This document shows, in pieces, positions 6,488 through 14,717 of a DNA stretch of 19,128 bases. Below the pieces are notes generated by a model. The model was not told the DNA's origin, ran no database searches, and saw only the letters and a program-made list of their open reading frames with translations. The translations under genes and the position numbers were made by a program. This stretch comes from JALTID01 sp027004335 [NCBI: bacterium] (lineage in GTDB: Bacteria > JALSQH01), in the NCBI GenBank assembly GCA_027004335.1, contig JALTID010000224.1, positions 1 to 19,128 on the forward strand, written 5' to 3'. The number at the start of each line of letters is the position of its first letter. Within the stretch, counting starts at the first letter, position 1.

Positions 6488-7769
6488 TCTCTTACTTTTG
6501 CTGGTGCAGTTAGTCAGTGCCGGCACAGATTTTATTTTTACACCTGTTGAGAGCTATCATTTTTCAAATAACCTGCTTGATTCTGGAGGCTGGCTTGATG
6601 ACAGGGAGGATTATCTTGCTTCAGGTTTTGGACTTACCACTTCACCTGAGAGTAAAGATTTTTCCCTGAATATTCTTTTTGAATATGTAAAGGGCTCAGT
6701 TGTTCACAGAACATTTCCTGTAATTAACGAACAAATCAAATTCTCATACCCTTTTTACAAGAAAAGCTCAAAACCATTCGTAAGAATGTACTTCAACAGG
6801 ATTTTTTACAGAGTTCAGATAAGGAATTTTACCCTCATCGCTGGACTCTTTCCCCTTCATATTTCACCTGTTTCTATTCAATCGGATCTCCTGGGAGTTA
6901 AACTTAATTTTAAAAAACCAGGTAGTTCCTTTTTCTCAGGAGGGCTGAGTGTTGGGAGATTCCAGGAAAATATTGAGTATGGCGAGGGATGGGTTATAGA
7001 TATGGGGGAAAGTCAAGGGTATTACACCCCTGGAAGTGTTACTCCTTTCTATTTTATACCTGAGTTGCGGTTTTCATATAAAGTTGTAAGTGCTTTTTTA
7101 TACTATGCTATGAGCAACCAACTTGATAATTATGGCCTTACTATTTTTGTAGATTTAAAAAAATTAAAGCTGGCAGGGGGAACTGCAACTTCAGAACTTG
7201 GCTCTCCTTCTTCAACAGGATTTGCTGTTTATGGTAGAGCTGCTTATATACCTCATAAAAATATTTTGATTTTCCTTTTTTATGGAGAATCTTCAGGCTA
7301 CGATTACAAGCTTCACTGGCATGATAAGCAGTACTTTTACAGAGCACCAGCAGGAGGATTAAATGGAGGCTATATCCTGGGCAGAGAATTAAAAGGTTTC
7401 TCATCCCTGAGAATTCTTTCAGGTTCCACCGAGTATGTGAAAAAAGTTTTTAATCTGACTGCTTCGCTTTATTTTTACTGGAATAACACCATAGATTACA
7501 TGTTTGAATTTAATGATTACAATGTGCCAAAACCTTGTTTCCTTGGAAGTGAGGGGAACATATCAGTGGATGTTAAATTTAATAATGTATTTTTTAGCCT
7601 GAAATATGGGATTTTCTTCCCCGCGGGGGGATGGAAGAATTTGATCCTGGATGCCCTTTTCTGGCACTACAGGGAAACTTATGGGTATGAAAGAGCCATT
7701 GAGGAGGGAGAGAGCTATGATTTTTCGCCACCGGTGGAATTGATTTTGAGCGGGGGGATTGAGTTTTGA
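6447..7769 (+). CDS. Predicted outer-membrane beta-barrel protein, unknown family
   Basis: The 440-aa protein starts with a Sec signal peptide (MYSLILRNFLTVSSLLLLLVQ, cleavage likely after LVSA) and continues with alternating, aromatic-rich strands and short polar turns. Tyr and Phe are very frequent, and it ends in Phe (LILSGGIEF), as many BAM-inserted barrels do. I recognise no named family. I chose ATG 6447, 41 bp inside the preceding gene, because it opens directly on the signal peptide and has GAGGGAG just upstream; an earlier in-frame ATG at 6378 would add a non-signal extension. Its stop overlaps the TTG start of the next gene. Tight overlaps on both sides place it in a three-gene unit with the C45-like lipoprotein, and a porin-like or docking role at the outer membrane is plausible. 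Confidence 0.72.
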   Translation: MYSLILRNFLTVSSLLLLLVQLVSAGTDFIFTPVESYHFSNNLLDSGGWLDDREDYLASGFGLTTSPESKDFSLNILFEYVKGSVVHRTFPVINEQIKFSYPFYKKSSKPFVRMYFNRIFYRVQIRNFTLIAGLFPLHISPVSIQSDLLGVKLNFKKPGSSFFSGGLSVGRFQENIEYGEGWVIDMGESQGYYTPGSVTPFYFIPELRFSYKVVSAFLYYAMSNQLDNYGLTIFVDLKKLKLAGGTATSELGSPSSTGFAVYGRAAYIPHKNILIFLFYGESSGYDYKLHWHDKQYFYRAPAGGLNGGYILGRELKGFSSLRILSGSTEYVKKVFNLTASLYFYWNNTIDYMFEFNDYNVPKPCFLGSEGNISVDVKFNNVFFSLKYGIFFPAGGWKNLILDALFWHYRETYGYERAIEEGESYDFSPPVELILSGGIEF

Positions 7770-8950
7770 AAAATCTGGTTATTTTCATGGCCATTATATT
7801 GTGGGGAACATCTTTATTTGCAGGCTGGACAGATACAGCACCAGAACATATTTTCATGTTTGATCTTAGTTACAGAACTGATACCGTGAGGCATCTATTT
7901 GATAATAAAGGTAATCTGGTCAATCTTTCTCCAGATATAGCCTTTTACGACTCCAGTGAAAGATGGCAGGGGACTCTAAGAATTCCCGCCCTTAACCAGG
8001 AAACGATTGGACTCTACCAGGTTATGTATGGTGTAACTGATAGTCTTACCCTTGCTCTGGTGATACCGCATATTATTTCTACCTGGACAAAACTTAATCT
8101 ACAGTGGCTACCGGGAGATTTTGATCCATCTCTTGGAAGATCCATGACCATGGAGGATTTTTGCCTCTATATTGAAAGCATGGGACAGCCGTGTCCCCAT
8201 GAGTGGAGGGGTAAAGATAACCAGTTAGGAGATATTATCGTGGGGCTAAGGTACAGATTTTACATGAGGAAGAATTTTAAACTTGCATTTATGGGTTTTA
8301 TAAGTACCAGAACTGGAAACCCTGGTGATCCAGAGAAACTTGGCGCCGTCGGTACCACAGGGTATGAGTATGGGAGCAACGGTGATCTGGGGTTCTATTT
8401 CATAGGGGAAAAGGATTTCAGGAGAATCGCCCTGAATGGAGAGATATTTTATGAACCCTTTTATACAAGAGATTGGAGCGCTCCCGAGGGGAAGTTGAAT
8501 CCTCTACTTCTTAACAATGCTTCTTATGTGGGGAAGGTTTATAAAATTAAGCCTGGGGATTTTTATGGCTTTGCTATGGGAACTGATTTCACTATTGTGA
8601 GAGGTTCAGAGAAAACCACATGGTTAACCAGAGGGAACCCTGAAATGCAGAAATCTCTACCTGTTCTGTGGCTTCTCTCCCTCTCCTTTAAAAGGACATG
8701 GGGCTTGCCTGATAAATTTTACTCTCATTCTGAAGTCTTTGATAGAGAGATGGAGTTATCTCACTACTGGAAATTAAAAAATACTCTCCAGGTTGTTTCA
8801 ACTTTTAGTTTCTTCCGGCTTGGGGTTCCTCTGGATTTGTATGGTACATATTCTGATCAGGAGCTTCTTGGTGGAAGAGGCTATATGCCTTTGAAAGAGT
8901 GGGGGATAGGGGCTCATCTTTACTATTCCCTTGATATATGGCCGTTGTGA
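7766..8950 (+). CDS. Predicted outer-membrane transporter-like beta-barrel protein
   Basis: The 394-aa protein has a signal peptide (MKNLVIFMAIILWGTSLFA, cleavage before GWTD). Its sequence layout recalls the porin-like family often annotated as transporter or Phenol_MetA_deg: YGVTDSLTLALVIPHI (88-103), LGDIIVGLRYRFY (154-166), FKLAFMGFISTRTGNP (171-186), then repeated strands such as GDLGFYFIGEKDF. This match is from memory and moderate. The TTG at 7766 follows GGGGGGAT by 5 bases and overlaps the preceding TGA, so translation is probably coupled; the next ATG, seven codons on, would weaken the signal peptide's basic end. It is the last gene of the lipoprotein/barrel unit and is followed by 371 bp without a gene. 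It should sit in the outer membrane; its cargo is unknown. Confidence 0.68.
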   Translation: MKNLVIFMAIILWGTSLFAGWTDTAPEHIFMFDLSYRTDTVRHLFDNKGNLVNLSPDIAFYDSSERWQGTLRIPALNQETIGLYQVMYGVTDSLTLALVIPHIISTWTKLNLQWLPGDFDPSLGRSMTMEDFCLYIESMGQPCPHEWRGKDNQLGDIIVGLRYRFYMRKNFKLAFMGFISTRTGNPGDPEKLGAVGTTGYEYGSNGDLGFYFIGEKDFRRIALNGEIFYEPFYTRDWSAPEGKLNPLLLNNASYVGKVYKIKPGDFYGFAMGTDFTIVRGSEKTTWLTRGNPEMQKSLPVLWLLSLSFKRTWGLPDKFYSHSEVFDREMELSHYWKLKNTLQVVSTFSFFRLGVPLDLYGTYSDQELLGGRGYMPLKEWGIGAHLYYSLDIWPL

Positions 8951-9270
8951 AGAGATATAGAGAGGTGATCCGCCATTTTTGTTCCTCTGACCAATTTAAG
9001 AGTTTCTTCCCTACTAGAGAATCATGGAACAATTCTTCCTGCTTTTTTCAATTTTGGGAAGTTTCTTTCTGAGAATTTCTTTAATCTATAAGTAAGGGAT
9101 ATCTCTTGACCAGCTTAAGCTGTAACTTTGACTTTTCTTCAACTTCCCCTGTGGTTACACAATCAATATAGAGAGATGTGGTTTTACAGAGAGGAAGTTA
9201 AGAAGAAGATTGAGGAGAAGTTGATATTGAGGTAGGGGTTCAGACTGGAATATTTTGCCCTTTTCACTTC
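8951..9270. other. Gene-free stretch with palindrome and imperfect inverted repeat
   Basis: I see no convincing gene in this stretch. It holds a perfect 12-bp palindrome, CAGCTTAAGCTG, at 9111-9122. It also holds a pair of imperfect inverted arms at about 9131-9151 (CTTTTCTTCAACTTCCCC) and 9187-9209 (GAGGAAGTTAAGAAGAAG), about 35 bases apart, with the near-repeats GTGGTTACA and GTGGTTTTACA between them. A 19-codon frame at 9176-9235 is too short to call. No clear intrinsic terminator follows the barrel gene. The arms could form a long hairpin in read-through RNA or mark a degenerate mobile sequence. Confidence 0.45.
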
Positions 9271-9298
9271 TTGACATACCTCTGTGAGACTATATAAT
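9271..9298 (+). promoter_or_regulatory. Consensus sigma70-type promoter of the yceD-fab-nrdR operon
   Basis: TTGACA (9271-9276) and TATAAT (9293-9298) are both perfect consensus hexamers, separated by 16 bases. Transcription would start near 9305, giving a leader of about 17 nt before the ATG at 9322, with the ribosome-binding sequence AGGAG at about 9311-9315. Two perfect boxes imply high basal expression, as expected for an operon of ribosome, lipid and nucleotide genes. Confidence 0.85.
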
Positions 9299-9321
9299 TA
9301 AGTGAAACACAGGAGTATTGT

Positions 9322-9861
9322 ATGAAGATACTGGTAGAAGATATCCCCGGAGAAGGGTTAAAATTAGATTTCACTCTTTCCAGCAACTGGGTCAGAGAAA
9401 GGGTAGAGGGCCCTGGTGATGATTTTAAATTCGCCGGTGATATAACTGTAAGTGTGGAACTTCACAAGTCTAAGAACGGGATAAAAGTTAGCGGAAATTA
9501 TTCAGCCATAGCTGATTTAATTTGCCCGAAGTGCCTTGATCCTTTTACATCCCCGATTGAAGGGAGTTTTAAGATAAGATTGATGCCTGAGACTTTTTTA
9601 TCCAGAAAAAAGGAAATTCGCCTCTCATACCGGGACCTTGATGTGGAGTATTTTGATGGTGTTGTAGTAGATCTGGAGGCGATCATCCTTTCAGAGTTGG
9701 TGGTAAATTTCCCCCATGACAAACTGTGCAGGGAGGATTGCAAAGGACTCTGCCCCGTATGTGGAGCCAACTGGAATTACGAAACCTGTGAGCATATGGG
9801 AACTTATCATGGAATACACAATTCTCTTGGGATTTACCTTAAGAATGCTTTGAAATATTGA
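9322..9861 (+). CDS. yceD: YceD/DUF177 family protein
   Basis: The 179-aa cytoplasmic protein matches the YceD (DUF177) family, which is linked to 23S rRNA accumulation and almost always precedes rpmF, as here. It shows the typical paired Cys motifs: CPKCLDPF (68-75) in the middle, and a C-terminal set with Cys136, Cys140, Cys144, Cys147 and Cys156 (CREDCKGLCPVCGANWNYETC). In this family these probably bind zinc. The ATG has AGGAG about 6 bases upstream and a perfect promoter just before it. It is the first gene of a ten-gene operon; the rpmF start lies 14 bp after its stop. The exact biochemical role is unsettled. Confidence 0.85.
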   Translation: MKILVEDIPGEGLKLDFTLSSNWVRERVEGPGDDFKFAGDITVSVELHKSKNGIKVSGNYSAIADLICPKCLDPFTSPIEGSFKIRLMPETFLSRKKEIRLSYRDLDVEYFDGVVVDLEAIILSELVVNFPHDKLCREDCKGLCPVCGANWNYETCEHMGTYHGIHNSLGIYLKNALKY

Positions 9862-9875
9862 TAAAGGAGAATAAA

Positions 9876-10058
9876 ATGGCTGTACCAAGAAGGAAAACTT
9901 CCAAATCTAGGCAGGGTAAAAGAAGAAGTCATCTTGCCATTAAAAGGCCATTCTATATTACATGTCCCAACTGTGGAGAACCTATTTTGCCTAATAGAGT
10001 GTGTCCCCACTGTGGTTATTATAAGGGGAAAAAAGTCCTCAATCTGGAGGAGGAATAA
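9876..10058 (+). CDS. rpmF: 50S ribosomal protein L32
   Basis: The 60-aa basic protein has the L32 signature: MAVPRRKTSKSRQGKRRSH at the start, then a zinc ribbon with CPNC (30-33) and CPHC (43-46), and a short acidic tail. It is a component of the large ribosomal subunit. The ATG at 9876 is chosen over an in-frame ATG six codons upstream because AAGGAG lies 6 bases before it and L32 proteins begin MAVP. It follows yceD by 14 bp and precedes fabK by 17 bp. The four-Cys form suggests a zinc-binding L32 rather than the Cys-less paralogue found in some bacteria. Confidence 0.97.
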   Translation: MAVPRRKTSKSRQGKRRSHLAIKRPFYITCPNCGEPILPNRVCPHCGYYKGKKVLNLEEE

Positions 10059-10075
10059 ATTAAAAGGGGATTAAT

Positions 10076-11041
10076 GTGGTTTTTAAAACCCGGGTTACAG
10101 AGACCCTGGGGATCAGGTACCCCATTTTTCAGGGGGGGATGGCCTGGGCAAGCAACGCAGAGCTTGTGGCTGCTGTATCGGATGCCGGAGGTCTGGGAAT
10201 ACTCGGGGCAGGGGGCATGTCTGCAAAAGAATTATCCCTTCAAATTGACAGAATTAGAAAACTAACTGATAAGCCGTTTGGTGTGAATCTTTATTATTTA
10301 AATCCACAAATTGAGGAACAAAAAAGAGTGGTTCTTGATAAAAAACCACCTGTTGTAACTGTGGGGGCAGGGAACCCCGGAAAGGATATCCCTCTTTTTA
10401 AAGAATCTGGTATTACTGTCATGCCTGTTGTAGCAACCGTGGATTATGGCAGGCGGATGGAGAAACTTGGGGCTGATATTCTTATTGCAGAGGGTTATGA
10501 GGCTGGAGGACATGTGGGGGAAATTACAACCCTTACGCTTGTGCCTCAGTTGATTGATAAAGTTTCTATTCCAGTAGTAGCTGCCGGAGGGATTGCTGAT
10601 GGAAGAGGCCTTGTTGCTGCTTTTGCTCTCGGTGCAGAAGGTATTCAGATGGGAACAAGGTTTCTGGCATCGGAAGAATGTCACATTCATAAAAATTATA
10701 AGGATGCAATTTTAAAAGCTAAGGATAGAAGTACAATTGTTACCGGTCATCCCTCTGGAGTAAAAGTACGGGTTATAAAGAATCAACTTGCCAGAAAGTT
10801 TGTGGAAAGGGTTGAAGAAGGTGCTTCTCTTGAAGAATTGGAAGTTCTGGGAATGGGTGCTTTGAGGAAAGCTGTTCTTTTAGGGGATACTGAGATGGGT
10901 TCTCTTATGGCGGGTCAGATCGCAGGGTTAATCTCTGATATTAAACCTGCTGCCAGAATAATTGAAGATATAATTGCAGAAGCTATGGATGTTGTATTAA
11001 AATTATATAATACCCTCTACAGGGAGGAGAAAAATGGGTAA
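10076..11041 (+). CDS. fabK: Enoyl-ACP reductase II (FMN-dependent)
   Basis: The 321-aa protein is a flavin TIM-barrel of the FabK/nitronate monooxygenase superfamily. FabK reduces the trans-2-enoyl-ACP bond with NAD(P)H in the last step of each fatty-acid elongation cycle. Supporting motifs: PIFQGGMAWASN (16-27), GAGGMSAKEL (45-53), GVNLYYLNP (69-77), EGYEAGGHVGEITT (139-152, with His146 at the catalytic position), VVAAGGIADGRG (167-178) and GAEGIQMGTRFLASEEC (186-202). The GTG start has AGGGGA 6 bases upstream. Its last codons overlap the fabD start by 8 bp. The setting beside fabD, fabG and acpP supports FabK over nitronate monooxygenase. No fabI-type reductase is seen in the window. Confidence 0.9.
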   Translation: MVFKTRVTETLGIRYPIFQGGMAWASNAELVAAVSDAGGLGILGAGGMSAKELSLQIDRIRKLTDKPFGVNLYYLNPQIEEQKRVVLDKKPPVVTVGAGNPGKDIPLFKESGITVMPVVATVDYGRRMEKLGADILIAEGYEAGGHVGEITTLTLVPQLIDKVSIPVVAAGGIADGRGLVAAFALGAEGIQMGTRFLASEECHIHKNYKDAILKAKDRSTIVTGHPSGVKVRVIKNQLARKFVERVEEGASLEELEVLGMGALRKAVLLGDTEMGSLMAGQIAGLISDIKPAARIIEDIIAEAMDVVLKLYNTLYREEKNG

Positions 11042-11996
11042 AATTGCATTTATTTTTCCAGGACAGGGTGCTCAGTATGTGGGGATGGGGAAAGATTTTT
11101 ACGATAAATTTGATTCATTCAAAAAGATTATTGACAGGGTGAATGAGATCCTTGATATTCCTCTCAAGGAAAAGATTCTAAATGGCCCTACTGAGCAACT
11201 TACTCTTACCGAGAATACACAACCTGCTGTACTTTCTGTAAGTTATGCTGTTTATGCTACTTTAGAAGAAGAAGGGCTCTTAAATATTGAGCCAGATTTT
11301 GTGCTGGGGCACAGTCTGGGTGAGTACACTGCTCTTGTGGTTTCAGAGTCTCTGAAATATGAAGATGCTCTTCCTCTTGTGCGGGATAGGGGGAAGTTTA
11401 TGCAGGAGGCTGTTCCAGCAGATGTTGGTGCGATGGCTGCCATAATGGGACTTGCTCCTTCCAGAGTTGAGGCCCTGTGCTGGGAGGAGGGTGGTGAGGA
11501 TAAGATAGTTGTACCGGCGAATTATAACAGTCCCAATCAGATTGTTGTTGCTGGAGTCAAAGAAGCTGTAGAAAGAGTGGTTGGAAGGGCAAAAGATGAA
11601 GGTGCAAAGAGGGTGGTTTATCTTGATGTGAGTGCCCCTTTTCATACCCCTCTTATGAAAGCAGCTGCGGAGAAGCTAAAGGAAAGACTGGAAGAAACAG
11701 AGTTTTCAGATTTAAAATACCCTCTGCTGGCGAATGTTGATGCGAGGATACATACGGATAAGAATGATGTACCCAATCTCCTCTACTTTCAGATTTTTTC
11801 TCCAGTGAGGTGGCAGCAATCTATTGAATTACTAAAAAATGAAGGAGTTACTCATTTCCTTGAAATTGGACCGGGCAGAACGCTTGTGGGACTTATAAGA
11901 AGTATCTACCCAGAAGCTAAATTATACAATGTTGCAAAGACGACCCAGCTCAAGGGGGTAAAAGAATTTCTTGATAGTGTTGAAAAGGATGCTTGA
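11034..11996 (+). CDS. fabD: Malonyl-CoA:ACP transacylase
   Basis: The 320-aa cytoplasmic enzyme transfers malonyl from CoA to acyl carrier protein, supplying the extender unit for fatty-acid synthesis. Motifs: FPGQGAQYVGMG (8-19), GHSLGE (92-97, nucleophile Ser94), RDRGKFMQEAV (117-127, with the malonyl-binding Arg), NYNSPNQIVVAG (163-174), PFHTPLM (202-208, catalytic His204) and EIGPGRTLVGL near the end. Length is normal for the family. The ATG is preceded by AGGGAGGAG and overlaps the fabK stop by 8 bp. Its own stop lies inside the start region of fabG, so fabK-fabD-fabG are translationally linked. Confidence 0.96.
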   Translation: MGKIAFIFPGQGAQYVGMGKDFYDKFDSFKKIIDRVNEILDIPLKEKILNGPTEQLTLTENTQPAVLSVSYAVYATLEEEGLLNIEPDFVLGHSLGEYTALVVSESLKYEDALPLVRDRGKFMQEAVPADVGAMAAIMGLAPSRVEALCWEEGGEDKIVVPANYNSPNQIVVAGVKEAVERVVGRAKDEGAKRVVYLDVSAPFHTPLMKAAAEKLKERLEETEFSDLKYPLLANVDARIHTDKNDVPNLLYFQIFSPVRWQQSIELLKNEGVTHFLEIGPGRTLVGLIRSIYPEAKLYNVAKTTQLKGVKEFLDSVEKDA

Positions 11997-12726
11997 GGAT
12001 AAAGTTATTCTTGTTACAGGGGGAGCCAGAGGGATAGGAAAAGCTATCTCTTTATCTGTGGCTGAGGCGGGGGGGAAGGTTTATATAAATTACAGAAAAT
12101 CGGAGAAGGAGGCCAGGTCTCTTAGGAAGCAAATTGTTAGAGATGATGGTAAAGCTGAGATAGTAAGATTTGATGTTTCTGTTGAGGAAGAAGTGAAGGA
12201 AAGTATTAGAAATGTAATAAAAACTGAAGGTAGGATTGATGGTCTTGTTAACAATGCAGGAGTTACTTTAAATGCTTTGCTTCCCATTAGTAGTGCTGAG
12301 AGAATAGAGGAGTTGCTGCGAATTAATCTTATGGGGACCATTTTTTGTTCCAAGCACATTTTAAAAGGCATGTTGAAAAAGGGTGGAAGTATTGTTAATA
12401 TAACTTCAGTTGTTGGTGAGACAGGTAATCCGGGGCAGAGTGTATATGCTGCAGCAAAGGGTGGTATAATAAGTTTTACCAAAGCCCTTGCCAGAGAGGT
12501 TGCCCCCAGGAATGTTAGGGTTAACGCAGTCTCCCCGGGATATATTGAGAGCGGGATGACAGAGAGTATTCCGGATAACCTGCGGGAAGAGATGAAGAAA
12601 TTGATCCCCATGGGAAGATTTGGAAAGGCTGAAGAAGTTGCCAGAGTAGTACTATTTTTGTTGTCAGATATGAGCAGTTATATTACAGGTGAAGTTTTAA
12701 AAGTAAATGGTGGACTTTATATGTAG
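11989..12726 (+). CDS. fabG: 3-oxoacyl-ACP reductase
   Basis: The 245-aa short-chain dehydrogenase reduces 3-oxoacyl-ACP to 3-hydroxyacyl-ACP with NADPH. It has the cofactor loop [10 protein letters not shown] (10-19), the NNAG motif (88-91), catalytic Asn113, Ser140, Tyr153 and Lys157 (NITSVVG and YAAAKGG), and the FabG-like [10 protein letters not shown] segment and GEVLKVNGG end. The start is uncertain. ATG 11989 gives the classical [13 protein letters not shown]-terminus but has AAAGG directly against it; TTG at 11980 or 11971 would add 3 or 6 residues. All options overlap the end of fabD. The acpP start follows the stop by 14 bp. Confidence 0.94.
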   Translation: MLEDKVILVTGGARGIGKAISLSVAEAGGKVYINYRKSEKEARSLRKQIVRDDGKAEIVRFDVSVEEEVKESIRNVIKTEGRIDGLVNNAGVTLNALLPISSAERIEELLRINLMGTIFCSKHILKGMLKKGGSIVNITSVVGETGNPGQSVYAAAKGGIISFTKALAREVAPRNVRVNAVSPGYIESGMTESIPDNLREEMKKLIPMGRFGKAEEVARVVLFLLSDMSSYITGEVLKVNGGLYM

Positions 12727-12740
12727 AAAGGAGGCTGAGT

Positions 12741-12977
12741 ATGGATGATTTAGAGAAAAAGGTAATTGAGTTAGTGGCTGATGAGTTGGGGATTAATCCA
12801 GAACAGGTTTCCCTTGAATCTTCTTTTGTGGATGACCTTGGTGCAGATTCTCTCTCTATTGTGAGTATGATTATGAGGGTGGATGACGAGTTTGGAATTG
12901 AGATCCCTGAAGAAGACGCTGAGAAGATCCAGAAAGTTAAAGATGTTGTGGAATATCTCAGAGCCAGACTACAATAA
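12741..12977 (+). CDS. acpP: Acyl carrier protein
   Basis: The 78-aa acidic protein carries growing acyl chains on a phosphopantetheine arm attached to Ser37 in the motif DDLGADSLS (31-39). The helix after it ([23 protein letters not shown]) and the final VKDVVEYL are standard, although the usual Asp or Glu right after DSL is Ser here and the helix differs slightly from the common TVELVM form. AAAGGAGG lies about 7 bases before the ATG. It follows fabG by 14 bp. In many bacteria fabF comes next, but here rpiB does, 16 bp downstream. Confidence 0.96.
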   Translation: MDDLEKKVIELVADELGINPEQVSLESSFVDDLGADSLSIVSMIMRVDDEFGIEIPEEDAEKIQKVKDVVEYLRARLQ

Positions 12978-12993
12978 CCTGGAGGATAAATGA

Positions 12994-13452
12994 GTGAAGA
13001 TCGCCATTGGCGCTGATCATGGTGGATTTTCTTTAAAAGAAGCAATAAAAGATTTTTTATCACGGGAGGGGTACGAGGTAATTGATCTGGGTACATACTC
13101 CGAGGAATCTGTGGATTATCCTGATTTTGGTTACAAAGTGGCTGTTGCTGTGGCAAATGGAGAGGCGGAGAAGGGGATAATTATGTGTGGAACGGGGATC
13201 GGGATCAGCATTTCGGCAAATAAGGTAAAGGGGGTAAGGGCTGCCCTGGTTACCAATGAATATATGGCTGAAATGGCAGCGAAACACAACGATGCCAATA
13301 TACTTGCCATGGGAGGCAGGGTTATTACTCCGGAGATAGGTAAAAGGCTTATTAAAGTATGGCTGAGTAATTCCTTTGAGGGTGGTCGGCATCAAAGAAG
13401 GGTAAATAAAATTTCTCTCATAGAAGAAGGAAAATTAGAAGAAAGGAGTTAA
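12994..13452 (+). CDS. rpiB: Ribose 5-phosphate isomerase B
   Basis: The 152-aa enzyme interconverts ribose 5-phosphate and ribulose 5-phosphate in the pentose phosphate pathway. The RpiB/LacAB signature is clear: [11 protein letters not shown] (6-16), DYPDFG (41-46), [13 protein letters not shown] (65-77, with catalytic Cys65), and [23 protein letters not shown] (87-109, with conserved His98). The GTG start has TGGAGGAT about 7 bases upstream. The gene ends 2 bp before glyA. Ribose 5-phosphate feeds nucleotide synthesis, which fits the dCMP deaminase and nrdR genes that follow. The family also includes allose-6-phosphate isomerase, less likely in this context. Confidence 0.94.
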   Translation: MKIAIGADHGGFSLKEAIKDFLSREGYEVIDLGTYSEESVDYPDFGYKVAVAVANGEAEKGIIMCGTGIGISISANKVKGVRAALVTNEYMAEMAAKHNDANILAMGGRVITPEIGKRLIKVWLSNSFEGGRHQRRVNKISLIEEGKLEERS

Positions 13453-13454
13453 AG

Positions 13455-14717
13455 GTGGGAATTTTTGCGGACTTAAAAGAGTTTGATCCTGAGGTATATG
13501 ATGCCATCAAAAAAGAATTTGTAAGGCAGGAATCAAATCTTGAATTGATCGCTTCGGAGAATCATGCCAGCTGGCGAGTATTAGTTACCATGGGTCAGGT
13601 GATGAGTAATAAATATGCAGAGGGTTATCCCGGTAAAAGATACTACGGCGGATGTGAGTATGTTGATATAGTGGAGAATCTTGCCATTGAAAGGGCTAAA
13701 AAACTCTTTGGTGTGGATTTTGCCAATGTACAGCCCCACTCAGGAACTCAGGCCAATATGGCAGTTTACCTTGCTGAATTGCAGCCCTGTGACACCATCA
13801 TGGGAATGGATCTTTCCCACGGAGGTCATCTCTCCCATGGAAGTCCCGTTAATTTCTCGGGTCTCTATTTCAAGGTAGTTCATTACGGGGTTAGTAAAGA
13901 GACAGAGACCATTGATTTTGAGCAAGTAAGAACTCTTGCCAGGAAAAATAAGCCAAAAATCATTGTTGTGGGAGCCAGTGCATATCCGAGAATAATTGAT
14001 TTTGCAAAGTTTAGAGAGATAGCAGATGAAGTTGGGTCAAAGCTCCTGGTGGATATTGCCCATATTGCAGGATTGGTGGCAGTGGGAGTGCATCCTACCC
14101 CTGTTCCATATGCCGAATATGTTACCACCACTACCCACAAGACTCTGAGGGGCCCGAGGGGTGGTATGATAATGGGAAAGAAAGAGTATGAGAAGAAAAT
14201 TAACAGCAGAGTCTTCCCGGGAACCCAGGGCGGGCCCATGATGCATGTGATTGCAGCCAAGGCTGTAGCTTTCAAAGAGGCTCTCACAGATGAGTTTAAA
14301 CAGTACCAGGAGCAGATTGTAAAAAATGCCAAGAGACTTGCTGAGAGATTGATGGAAAAGGGTTACAGGCTTATTTCAGGAGGAACAGATAATCACCTGA
14401 TGCTTGTAGATGTAACTCAGAAAGGTTTAACAGGTAAGCAGGCGGAGAATGCTCTTGGCCTTGCAAATATTACGGTGAATAAAAATACGATCCCCTTTGA
14501 AAAGAGGAGCCCATTTGATCCCAGTGGAATAAGGATCGGGACCCCCGCTGTCACCACAAGGGGAATGAAGGAGGAGGAAATGGATCTCATTGCCGATTAC
14601 ATTGATGAGGTTCTTTCAAGTATAGATGATGAGGAGAGAATCAAAAAAGTGGGAGAAAAAGTCAAGGCCCTCTGTGATTCTTTTCCGATTTATAAAGATA
14701 TAATTGAGGAATTATAG
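13455..14717 (+). CDS. glyA: Serine hydroxymethyltransferase
   Basis: The 420-aa pyridoxal-phosphate enzyme converts serine and tetrahydrofolate to glycine and 5,10-methylene-tetrahydrofolate, the one-carbon donor for thymidylate synthesis. Motifs in order: [11 protein letters not shown] (26-36), [17 protein letters not shown] (52-68), [15 protein letters not shown] (91-105), [10 protein letters not shown] (120-129), [16 protein letters not shown] (199-214), and [14 protein letters not shown] (224-237) with Lys229 as the PLP-binding residue. Length is typical. The segment after SENHA ([13 protein letters not shown]) differs from the more common SPAVLEAQGSVLT form. The GTG start follows AAAGGAG with 7-base spacing. 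Its TAG shares one base with the next GTG start, indicating coupling. Confidence 0.97.
   Translation: MGIFADLKEFDPEVYDAIKKEFVRQESNLELIASENHASWRVLVTMGQVMSNKYAEGYPGKRYYGGCEYVDIVENLAIERAKKLFGVDFANVQPHSGTQANMAVYLAELQPCDTIMGMDLSHGGHLSHGSPVNFSGLYFKVVHYGVSKETETIDFEQVRTLARKNKPKIIVVGASAYPRIIDFAKFREIADEVGSKLLVDIAHIAGLVAVGVHPTPVPYAEYVTTTTHKTLRGPRGGMIMGKKEYEKKINSRVFPGTQGGPMMHVIAAKAVAFKEALTDEFKQYQEQIVKNAKRLAERLMEKGYRLISGGTDNHLMLVDVTQKGLTGKQAENALGLANITVNKNTIPFEKRSPFDPSGIRIGTPAVTTRGMKEEEMDLIADYIDEVLSSIDDEERIKKVGEKVKALCDSFPIYKDIIEEL

Noticed and set aside
8959-8988. AGAGG...CCTCT as a terminator after the second barrel gene
   Set aside because: Only five base pairs around a long loop, and no T-run follows; not enough to call.
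9150-9161. TGTGGTTACACA as a CRP-type operator
   Set aside because: The half-sites are separated by 4 bases rather than the 6-8 typical of CRP/FNR sites, and the outer positions do not match.
9176-9235. 19-codon frame (MWFYREEVKKKIEEKLILR)
   Set aside because: It is too short, has no ribosome-binding site, and overlaps the right arm of the inverted repeat; the charged helix could be chance in A/G-rich DNA.
12090-12611. Long minus-strand open frame of 173 codons opposite fabG
   Set aside because: It is a shadow of fabG, whose catalytic motifs are intact on the plus strand; the reverse frame shows no domain or start signal.
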